From NCBI GenBank assembly GCA_029859455.1, contig JAOUDE010000040.1:1-12076 (forward strand): a stretch of DNA of 12,076 nt, read 5' to 3'. A program made the position numbers and the translations under genes. Below the pieces are notes generated by a model. That model was not told where the DNA came from and searched no databases. It was given only the letters and a program-made list of their open reading frames with translations. Of this stretch, positions 6,650 to 12,076 are shown piece after piece. The stretch's first letter is position 1. Each line of letters opens with the position of its first letter. This stretch comes from Ignavibacteria bacterium. GTDB lineage: Bacteria > Bacteroidota > Ignavibacteria > UBA10030 > UBA6906.

Positions 6650-7701
6650 TCTGCCAGGAAGAGGTTCGTCTCTCCGCGCACCGATCCATTCCTGTTTGAG
6701 GCAAAGACAAGAAAGCGGCCATCGCGTGTAAACATCGGAAAGCCGTCGAAGCTTTCATTGGTCGTTACCCGCTCGAGGCCCGACCCGTCACGATTGATCA
6801 TGTAAAGGTCGAAGTTTCTTCCGCGCGGATCGTCCATATTGGATGCAAAGATGATCCGTTCGTTGTCAGGATGGAAGAACGGAGCAAAATTGGCCGCTCC
6901 GTTGTTCGTAATCCGGTTCTTGTGCGATCCATCCGACTTCATGACGAACAGCTCCATCCGCGTCGGTCTGACGAGATTCTGTTGAAGCAACGCGGAATAT
7001 CGGGCAGCCTCTTCTTCATTGTCGTAATGCCAGGCACGATAAACGATCGATTCACCATCCCACGAGTAGAAGGCTCCTCCGTCGTAGCCGATCTCGTTCG
7101 TCAGTTGCACAATATCTGATCCGTCGATTTTCATGGAATAGAGATCCAGATCACCTCGCATGGTGGAGGTGAAGAGGATCCGATCCCCCTCAGGGGAAAC
7201 AGTTGCTTCCGCATCATATCCGGGTGAACTGAACAGGGTTCGAAGATTCGTACCATCCCTGTTCGCGACGAACAGGTCGAATCCCGGATAAACGGCCCAG
7301 ACATATCCCTGGGAATAATCGGGTGTGGGAGGGCAGTCGGGGTTTTCTTTATGGGTTGAAGAAAAGATGATTTCTGTATCCCCCGGGAGGAAATATCCGC
7401 ACGTTGTCCTGCCGCGCCCGGTGCTGACCATCCTCGTCTCAAGGGTCTCAAGATCCAGAAGGAATTCCTGATCGCATCCAAGTGAATCCCGGGTCGACTG
7501 CAGAATAAGCGTTGTCTCGTCAAACGAGAAATACCCTTCAGCGTTCTGACCGCCGAACGTCAGCTGACGGATCGAGGCGAAATGATTCTCGCCGTCAACG
7601 ACGAGATCCTGTGCCTTCAGGTACGGAGAGAACCAGATGAGAGCGACAAAAAGGAAAACCGGGGACAGGTTCTTACTTCGGGAGTTGTCTGATTGCTTCA
7701 T
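6640..7701 (-). CDS. Exported TolB-like PD40 beta-propeller protein
   Basis: A 353-residue protein with a signal peptide (residues 1-31, ending YLKAQ). The mature part carries repeated PD40 units of the form NRDGTNLRTL...SPEGDRILFTS. Clear copies lie near residues 137-180, 184-225, 236-280 and 290-335, with an earlier degenerate copy, which fits a six-bladed propeller. The motif GRTTCGYFLPGD and the following CPPTPD segment recur in a Bacteroidota TolB-like family. Such propellers act in protein binding, and no enzyme site is visible. The ATG at 7701 lies 29 bases inside the peroxiredoxin gene. It is the best start because no ATG, GTG or TTG lies between it and the signal-peptide core. An ATG 22 codons earlier would extend the polar N-terminus. 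Confidence 0.88.
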   Translation of the reverse strand: MKQSDNSRSKNLSPVFLFVALIWFSPYLKAQDLVVDGENHFASIRQLTFGGQNAEGYFSFDETTLILQSTRDSLGCDQEFLLDLETLETRMVSTGRGRTTCGYFLPGDTEIIFSSTHKENPDCPPTPDYSQGYVWAVYPGFDLFVANRDGTNLRTLFSSPGYDAEATVSPEGDRILFTSTMRGDLDLYSMKIDGSDIVQLTNEIGYDGGAFYSWDGESIVYRAWHYDNEEEAARYSALLQQNLVRPTRMELFVMKSDGSHKNRITNNGAANFAPFFHPDNERIIFASNMDDPRGRNFDLYMINRDGSGLERVTTNESFDGFPMFTRDGRFLVFASNRNGSVRGETNLFLAEWK

Positions 7702-8215
7702 AGAGTCGGGAATAAGATTCTTCGTTTGATGATCCGAAATTGAGGTCGATATACGTGATGAGTCCATTGCTGGCGATCAGAAAAACTGTACGTCGTGTGT
7801 ACCCGGTGGATTCATTGAAGCTTTGATACAACCGAGAGACATCTCGCCTGTGATCGCTCAACAGAGGGAATGGCAGATTGAGATGCCGGGCCCACTCCCG
7901 GTGTGAATGGGGGTAGTCTCCGCTTATCCCGTAGACATCGACCCCAAGGGTCGCTATCTCTGCAAAATTGTCCCGAAACGAACACATCTCCCGTGTACAG
8001 CCCGAGCTCCAGTCAGCAGGGTAGAATGCGAGCAGGAGCGGTCCTTTGCTGTTTGCCTCCTTCAGCGAAAACGGGGCCCCGGCAATGGAGTCCTTCGTTG
8101 CCATGATGAGTTCGAACTGCGGCGCCGGGTCGCCGACTCTCAATGAGCCGGTCTGCGGGATGGTTGTTGCTGTCGCCATGAGGAGAAGCAGGGATAATGA
8201 AATTGTGTTCATCAT
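7673..8215 (-). CDS. Exported BCP/AhpC-type peroxiredoxin
   Basis: A 180-residue peroxiredoxin that reduces hydrogen peroxide and organic peroxides. The thioredoxin-like fold begins at VGDPAPQFEL (27-36). The active loop FYPADWSSGCTREMC has the peroxidatic Cys73 and a second cysteine, Cys78, five residues later, the arrangement of atypical 2-Cys BCP/PrxQ enzymes. Ser70 stands where the family usually has Thr. The conserved Arg is Arg142 (YTRRTVF). The first 20 residues are hydrophobic (MMNTISLSLLLLMATATT), suggesting export, which is less usual for this class and implies a periplasmic thiol reductant. The double ATG at 8215/8212 has no Shine-Dalgarno, and the promoter candidate would give a very short leader. 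It is first in the leftward operon. Confidence 0.92.
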   Translation of the reverse strand: MMNTISLSLLLLMATATTIPQTGSLRVGDPAPQFELIMATKDSIAGAPFSLKEANSKGPLLLAFYPADWSSGCTREMCSFRDNFAEIATLGVDVYGISGDYPHSHREWARHLNLPFPLLSDHRRDVSRLYQSFNESTGYTRRTVFLIASNGLITYIDLNFGSSNEESYSRLYEAIRQLPK

Positions 8216-8223
8216 ATGTCGTA

Positions 8224-8255
8224 GAAAGGTATGAGAGTGCAGGGGGAAAAGCAAC
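8224..8255 (-). promoter_or_regulatory. Candidate promoter for the peroxiredoxin operon
   Basis: On the minus strand GTTG (8252-8255), 20 bases and TACCTTTC (8224-8231) resemble TTTG-N20-TAnnTTTG, with one mismatch in each box. Transcription would begin near 8219, only a few bases before the ATG at 8215, so the mRNA could be nearly leaderless. This fits the missing Shine-Dalgarno. Confidence 0.33.
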
Positions 8256-8325
8256 AGTTCGGTGTAAGATTGGGTCGTTTGACGCCGTGGCTGTTCGGGA
8301 GGTCCTCACCATGCAATGCAACCGG

Positions 8326-8357
8326 TTTGCTTCTGGTATCAGGTGTGGATATATTTC
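8326..8357 (+). promoter_or_regulatory. Candidate promoter for the SDR gene
   Basis: TTTG (8326-8329), a 20-base spacer and TATATTTC (8350-8357) match TTTG-N20-TAnnTTTG except for the last base. A start near 8362 leaves a leader of only about a dozen bases that would begin around the AGGAG ribosome site (8362-8366). A 10-base palindrome, TCCTGCAGGA, lies at 8356-8365. Confidence 0.38.
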
Positions 8358-8374
8358 CTGCAGGAGTATTTGCT

Positions 8375-9085
8375 ATGAACTTCAAGAATCAGACAGCAAT
8401 CATATCCGGTGCAACAGGGGCACTCGGGTCTGTCCTTGCCAGGCATTTCGCCTCTCTCGGTGCGAGGGTTGCCGTTCCGGTTTCCTCCCAGACTTCCCTT
8501 CAGAAGATTGCCGCTCTCGGAATCCCTGAGGAGCAACTGTTCGCGGCTCCCGCCGATCTGACCCTGGAAGGGCCGACGGAGACCTTCGTCGAACAAGCGG
8601 TGCAGAAATTTGGCAGCATTAATATTCTGGTGAATGCTGCAGGAGGGTATGCCGGAGGAAAGGAAGTAGCCAGCACAGGGCTTTCGGACCTGGAGGGGAT
8701 GCTTTCGATTAACCTGAAAACCGTTTACAACCTCACCAGACTTGTGCTCCCGCGAATGAAGGCGGCAGGGTACGGTCGTATCGTCTCCATCGCATCAATG
8801 CCGGCGGTGACTCCATCAGCAGGATCCGGTCCGTATGCGATCGCAAAACGGGGCGTCATCACGCTGACAGAAACGATTGCCCAGGAGGTGAAAGGGAACG
8901 GGGTCACCGCGAATGCAATCGCAATCAGTATTCTTGACACCGATGCCAATCGGACGGCGATGCCTTCGGCTGACCATTCAAAGTGGGTGTCGACCGGAGA
9001 AGTCGCATTGCTGGTTGCAATGGTTTGTTCCAGAGAACTTCCCTCGATGTCCGGCAATACGATCAGGGTCTATGGTAATGTTTGA
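8375..9085 (+). CDS. SDR-family NAD(P)-dependent oxidoreductase
   Basis: A 236-residue classical short-chain dehydrogenase/reductase, close to the usual 250. The Rossmann nucleotide loop is SGATGALG (residues 11-18), Asp61 follows the adenine-side strand, and NAAG is at 87-90. The catalytic tetrad is complete: Asn113, Ser141, Tyr154 and Lys158 (YAIAK). The C-terminus ends in the usual SGNTIRVYGN strand. It should reduce or oxidise a carbonyl/alcohol pair in the cytosol; substrate and NADH/NADPH preference cannot be read. The ATG at 8375 has AGGAG (8362-8366) eight bases upstream, which decides the start over a longer open frame. It appears to be a single-gene transcript, divergent from the peroxiredoxin operon. 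Confidence 0.93.
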   Translation: MNFKNQTAIISGATGALGSVLARHFASLGARVAVPVSSQTSLQKIAALGIPEEQLFAAPADLTLEGPTETFVEQAVQKFGSINILVNAAGGYAGGKEVASTGLSDLEGMLSINLKTVYNLTRLVLPRMKAAGYGRIVSIASMPAVTPSAGSGPYAIAKRGVITLTETIAQEVKGNGVTANAIAISILDTDANRTAMPSADHSKWVSTGEVALLVAMVCSRELPSMSGNTIRVYGNV

Positions 9086-9112
9086 TTATTCGCCGGAAAA
9101 GCCCTACATTTT
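9081..9112 (+). promoter_or_regulatory. Candidate promoter for the yqeY-mutS2 operon
   Basis: TTTG (9081-9084, overlapping the SDR stop codon), a 20-base spacer and TACATTTT (9105-9112) match TTTG-N20-TAnnTTTG except for the last base. The start would be near 9118, giving a leader of about 120 nt before the yqeY ATG. That leader contains the palindrome at 9134-9149 and the terminator at 9188-9216. Confidence 0.42.
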
Positions 9113-9133
9113 CCATGAGTTGAATGAGAAAAA

Positions 9134-9149
9134 CCCTTTCCGGAAAGGG
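9134..9149. repeat. Perfect 16-base palindrome
   Basis: CCCTTTCCGGAAAGGG is a perfect palindrome. It can be a protein-binding dyad in DNA or, in RNA, a six-pair stem with a CCGG loop. Its position 20-35 bases after the predicted transcription start suits an operator or a leader hairpin. Confidence 0.5.
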
Positions 9150-9187
9150 AGTTGACGAAAGGTTTTATGGATGCACGCAAGTTGCTG

Positions 9188-9216
9188 AAGCAGGCCCGGA
9201 AGCGCCTGCTTTTTTT
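9188..9216 (+). terminator. Strong intrinsic terminator
   Basis: AAGCAGGC (9188-9195) pairs with GCCTGCTT (9204-9211) across the 8-base loop CCGGAAGC, and the stem runs into seven consecutive T at 9210-9216. It lies about 100 bases after the SDR stop and only 23 bases before the yqeY ATG. It may end SDR transcription, attenuate yqeY-mutS2, or both. Confidence 0.8.
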
Positions 9217-9239
9217 GTTGTTCTGACTGGAGAGTAATG

Positions 9240-9701
9240 ATGTCTCTGAAGGAAACGATTATCAAGGATCTCACTTCCGCAATGAAACAGGGGGAAAGGA
9301 TCAGGCTCGCAACGCTCAGAACGGTGAAGGCGGCACTGATGGAGAAAGAGATCTCGATGCGCGGAACGGGGAAAGATCTTACGGAAGCGGACGAGCTTGC
9401 TGTTATGATGGGACTTGCCAAGAAGCGGAAGGAATCAATCGAGCTGTTCCTGAAAGGGAACCGTCCTGAGCTGGCTGAGATCGAAGGCCAGGAACTGAAG
9501 ATCATCGAGTCGTATCTCCCGGCCATGATGTCAGAGGTTGAGATCGGTGAAGTGGTGAAACGGGTCATCCTGGAAACGGGAGCCGCAGGGTCTGCCGACT
9601 TCGGCCGTGTGATGCCGGCAGTCATGAAGGAGGTAAAAGGAAAAGCTGATGGAAGAGTGGTTCAGACGGTTGTCCGACAGCTACTGGAGGGCGTTGACTG
9701 A
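9240..9701 (+). CDS. yqeY: GatB/YqeY domain protein
   Basis: A 153-residue cytosolic protein beginning MSLKETIIKDLTSAMKQGE, with the family pattern LRTVKAALMEKEI (residues 24-36), a central KRKESIELF helix and EGQELKIIESYLPAMMSEVEI (81-101). The C-terminal part (GAAGSADFGRVMPAVMKEVKGKADG) is the tail domain shared with the GatB subunit of tRNA amidotransferase, a domain that contacts tRNA. The stand-alone protein's role is not established, though a tRNA-related one is assumed. Of two adjacent ATGs (9237 and 9240), the second is preferred because GGAG (9229-9232) is seven bases upstream. The TGA touches the mutS2 GTG, so translation is probably coupled. Confidence 0.94.
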   Translation: MSLKETIIKDLTSAMKQGERIRLATLRTVKAALMEKEISMRGTGKDLTEADELAVMMGLAKKRKESIELFLKGNRPELAEIEGQELKIIESYLPAMMSEVEIGEVVKRVILETGAAGSADFGRVMPAVMKEVKGKADGRVVQTVVRQLLEGVD

Positions 9702-12062
9702 GTGATTGGACGGGAGGCAATCGGCAGCCTTGAATTTGAGAAGGTTCTGGGCCAGGTCCTCCGGTATGTAGTAACAGAAGGGGGACGGACAAGCATCCAG
9801 GACCTCCCCATTCAGACCGATATCGCGCTGATCAGGTCCGAGCAGTCACTCGTCAGCGAAGCGAAGGCTCTCATCGAATCGGAAGGGGATATTCCTCTCG
9901 AGAGCATGATTGATGTATCTTCGATCGTTCGGCGGGCGGGGGTTGGCGGGACGACGCTGACTCCAAAGGAACTGCTGGCAATTACCACGGTGCTCCGATC
10001 CGCAAGGAATGTTCGTTCTTTCGTTTCAAAGAACCGAACGGAATCGGTTGTTCTGTGGCAACTCGCAGAAACCCTGTATACGGATAAGATCCTCGAGTTC
10101 AATATTGAACGGGCGATCGAGCCTTCCGGCGATATCCGATCCGATGCATCGAAGGAGCTCCGCCGGATCAGGCGGACGATTGTTGAGGCGTATGAAGCAC
10201 TGAGGAAAAGGCTGCATCGCATCCTCAGGGAAGTGTCAGATCATGGACTGGTGCAGGAGGATATCATTACGACCCGTGAAGGTCGGATGGTGATCCCGCT
10301 CAAGAGTGAGCACCAGGGACGACTTCCCGGATTCATTCACAGTGCATCCTCCAGTGGTGCCACTGTGTTTATTGAGCCGACCGAAACGCTGGAACTGAAC
10401 AATGAAATTACGGACCTTCAGTTCCGGGAGAAGCGAGAGATCGAGAAGATTCTTGCCGAGTTGACGGGGCAGGTTCGGGAAGTACATCAGGATATTCTGA
10501 GAGCCGCGGAGGTACTCGCCCGGATCGATTCGATCCAGGCGAGAGCAAGATACTCCGTCGCAAGTATCTCGGTCGAACCACTCCTTACAGAGGACGGCCC
10601 TGTTTCCATTCGCGCCGGGAGACACCCGCTTCTTCTTCTGTCGCATGGCTTTGATGGCACCGTCCCGGTAGATCTTGAACTAGGAAGCAGATTCAACACC
10701 CTTGTGATCAGTGGTCCCAACGCAGGGGGGAAGAGTGTCGCCATGAAGTGTGCCGGCCTGTTTGCTGTGATGGCACAGGCCGGAATGCATGTCCCTGCAG
10801 GTCCTGATACACAGCTAAGGGTGTTTGACAGGATTTTCGTGGATATCGGGGATATGCAGTCAATCGAGAACGATCTCAGCACATTCAGCTCTCATCTCGC
10901 GATCCTGAAGACGATTCTTGAACACGCCGGCGACCGGACGCTCGTTTTGCTCGATGAGATAGGGACAGGGACAGATCCCACAGAGGGGGGCGCCATCGGG
11001 GCGGCAGTGCTGGAGGAACTCACGGAACGCGGGACTCTGACCATCGCCACAACCCATCACGGGTCGCTGAAGGTGTTCGCTCACGACACCGAGGGAGTGG
11101 AAAACGGGGCGATGGAGTTCGATCAGAAAACACTCCGGCCGACATACAGGTTCAAAACCGGTGTCCCGGGGAGCAGTTATGCGCTCGAAATGGCTGAAAG
11201 GTTGTCGATCGAACCGGGTATCCTGAAACGAGCCCGCGAACTGCAGGGGGATTCAAAGTCAGGCATTGAAACCCTGCTGGCGGAGCTCGAAGCGTCCAGA
11301 CAGAAACAGCGGCACGACATTGCGGAATTGAAGAAGAAGCAGGATGATCTCGCCGCGATGGTGCGCGAGTATGAGACCAAGAAAGCCGGCCTCTCATCCG
11401 AAGTACGGAAAACACGGCTCAAGGCCGAACAGGATGCAAAGGAACTGGTGGAGAAAGCGAATGCGCTCATCGAGCGGACCGTCCGCGAGATAAGAGAGAG
11501 TCAGGCGGACCGGACAGTTACCCGGGGTCTCCGCAAGGAAGTCGAAGAACTGCGACAGGATCTCGGGACAGAACAGGAGGATCCGGGTACCGGGCACCAT
11601 GTTGAAGCGATTAGGCCGGGTACGACTGTAGTCCTCCGACGGGGGAGTGAGCCCGGAACAGTTGACACAATCGATGATGCCAGAAGGACGGCATATGTCC
11701 TCTTCGGAACTGTGCGGATGAAGGTTCCTCTGCGGGAGCTCGTGTCCGCACCGAACGTCCCGGGGGAAGCGGTAAAGCGCCATGCTCCTCCTCCCGCATT
11801 CAGCTCGGGTGACGTTCCGAAGGAAGCGGATGTGCGGGGGCTGAACGGTGACGAGGCGGTTGATGCGGTGGACCGGCTGCTCGACTCAGCGATCCTCGCC
11901 GGTCTTCACCGTGTCGATGTTATTCATGGTAAGGGAACCGGTGTTCTCCGGAAGAGAATCTCCGAGTTCCTCACTGGTGACAAACGGGTTAAGTCATTTC
12001 GCCTCGGTGAATGGAACGAAGGAGGAGGAGGGGCGACCATCGTGGAGCTTTCTGACGAATGA
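9702..12062 (+). CDS. mutS2: MutS2: ATPase with C-terminal Smr domain
   Basis: A full-length 786-residue MutS2, the usual size. It lacks the mismatch-reading N-terminal domains of MutS and has the core helical domain followed by the ABC-type ATPase. Walker A is GPNAGGKS (338-345), the STFSSHLAIL loop follows, Walker B is LVLLDEIGTGTDP (Asp418, Glu419), and ATTHHGSLK comes after it. A Lys/Glu-rich coiled coil spans about 520-625. A small beta (KOW-like) segment lies near 640-685. The Smr domain (about 707-785) has DVRG (Asp710, Arg712) and HGKGTG (742-747). MutS2 was described as an anti-recombination nuclease and more recently as a factor that detects collided ribosomes and splits or cleaves at them. 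The start is GTG, with GGAGG (9686-9690) 11 bases upstream. Confidence 0.97.
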   Translation: MIGREAIGSLEFEKVLGQVLRYVVTEGGRTSIQDLPIQTDIALIRSEQSLVSEAKALIESEGDIPLESMIDVSSIVRRAGVGGTTLTPKELLAITTVLRSARNVRSFVSKNRTESVVLWQLAETLYTDKILEFNIERAIEPSGDIRSDASKELRRIRRTIVEAYEALRKRLHRILREVSDHGLVQEDIITTREGRMVIPLKSEHQGRLPGFIHSASSSGATVFIEPTETLELNNEITDLQFREKREIEKILAELTGQVREVHQDILRAAEVLARIDSIQARARYSVASISVEPLLTEDGPVSIRAGRHPLLLLSHGFDGTVPVDLELGSRFNTLVISGPNAGGKSVAMKCAGLFAVMAQAGMHVPAGPDTQLRVFDRIFVDIGDMQSIENDLSTFSSHLAILKTILEHAGDRTLVLLDEIGTGTDPTEGGAIGAAVLEELTERGTLTIATTHHGSLKVFAHDTEGVENGAMEFDQKTLRPTYRFKTGVPGSSYALEMAERLSIEPGILKRARELQGDSKSGIETLLAELEASRQKQRHDIAELKKKQDDLAAMVREYETKKAGLSSEVRKTRLKAEQDAKELVEKANALIERTVREIRESQADRTVTRGLRKEVEELRQDLGTEQEDPGTGHHVEAIRPGTTVVLRRGSEPGTVDTIDDARRTAYVLFGTVRMKVPLRELVSAPNVPGEAVKRHAPPPAFSSGDVPKEADVRGLNGDEAVDAVDRLLDSAILAGLHRVDVIHGKGTGVLRKRISEFLTGDKRVKSFRLGEWNEGGGGATIVELSDE

Positions 12063-12076
12063 AACACCGACCGATC

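Larger units (their letters stand above)
9118..9239 (+). promoter_or_regulatory. Candidate attenuated leader or small RNA upstream of yqeY
   Basis: If transcription starts near 9118, this 5' region carries three elements. First is a hairpin from the palindrome at 9134-9149. A competing pairing of AAAAACCCTTTC (9129-9140) with GAAAGGTTTT (9157-9166) forms ten pairs with one bulged C. Last is a strong intrinsic terminator (9188-9216) that would end most transcripts at about 100 nt. A 19-codon frame (9167-9226, ATG after AAAGG) runs through the terminator and could be a leader peptide, but its Phe/Leu-rich end follows automatically from the T-run. No known riboswitch class is recognised. The alternative is that the terminator simply serves the SDR gene. 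Confidence 0.35.

Noticed and set aside
9078..9155. A 25-codon frame starting at the end of the SDR gene
   Set aside because: It overlaps the stop codon, has no well-placed ribosome site and crosses the palindrome. It is more likely chance.
9167..9226. A 19-codon frame through the terminator as a leader-peptide gene
   Set aside because: The C-terminal Phe/Leu run follows from the T-run, the ribosome site is weak and close, and no run of one regulatory amino acid stands out. It is kept only as a note in the leader entry.
9104..9625. A long minus-strand frame of 173 codons opposite yqeY
   Set aside because: It is low-complexity, Ser/Ile-rich sequence mirroring yqeY codons. yqeY itself is a clear family member.
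1..12076. CRISPR, toxin-antitoxin, phage, insertion-sequence or defence genes
   Set aside because: I looked on both strands and saw no direct-repeat arrays, transposase or integrase motifs, tRNA genes or attachment sites. MutS2 and the peptidases are housekeeping families.

Overview
The window is a compact, ordinary-looking stretch of bacterial chromosome. It carries 14 protein-coding genes, no tRNA or rRNA, no CRISPR array and no recognisable mobile element. Moderate-to-high GC, frequent Shine-Dalgarno sites and several Bacteroidota-style promoters (TTTG, 20-nt spacer, TAnnTTTG-like -7 box) point to a member of the FCB group, such as Bacteroidota sensu lato or an Ignavibacteria/Rhodothermia-like lineage. 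The gene content agrees: M28 peptidase with PDZ, PD40 propeller, DUF4920 lipoprotein, DUF971, M29-like peptidase. The exact phylum cannot be read from this sequence alone.

Layout. (1) 1-501, minus: the 5' part of an unrecognised helical protein running off the left edge. (2) 629-4515, plus: a tight seven-gene operon with start/stop overlaps or gaps of at most 20 bases. It encodes a zinc-ribbon Yip1 membrane protein, a minimal zincin metalloprotease, a small ABM-like alpha/beta protein, a hemerythrin-like diiron protein, an M29-like aminopeptidase, a cysteine-rich DUF971 protein and a DUF4920 lipoprotein. (3) 8215-4516, minus: a four-gene operon whose products are all predicted to be exported. 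It encodes a BCP-like peroxiredoxin, a TolB/PD40 propeller, a small lipoprotein with an OB-like core and an M28 metallopeptidase with PA and PDZ domains. It converges on operon 2 with no bases between the two stop codons. (4) 8375-9085, plus: a single SDR oxidoreductase. (5) 9240-12062, plus: yqeY (GatB/YqeY domain) followed directly by mutS2.

How the genes may work together. Operon 3 looks like an envelope programme of thiol peroxidase, propeller scaffold, small lipoprotein and peptidase. Operon 2 mixes metal-binding and redox-type proteins with two proteases. The last operon pairs a tRNA-amidotransferase-like domain protein with MutS2, which recent work links to rescue of collided ribosomes.

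No clearly new defence or metabolic system was found. The most interesting signals are regulatory. A strong intrinsic terminator lies between the only promoter I see and yqeY-mutS2, with mutually exclusive upstream hairpins, which suggests an attenuated leader or small RNA. A second terminator-like hairpin lies inside the first codons of the Yip1 gene. A set of promoters shares an exact 20-nt spacer, two of them interlocked back to back. Two small lipoproteins with a shared Gly-Cys-Trp OB-like core sit on the facing operons.
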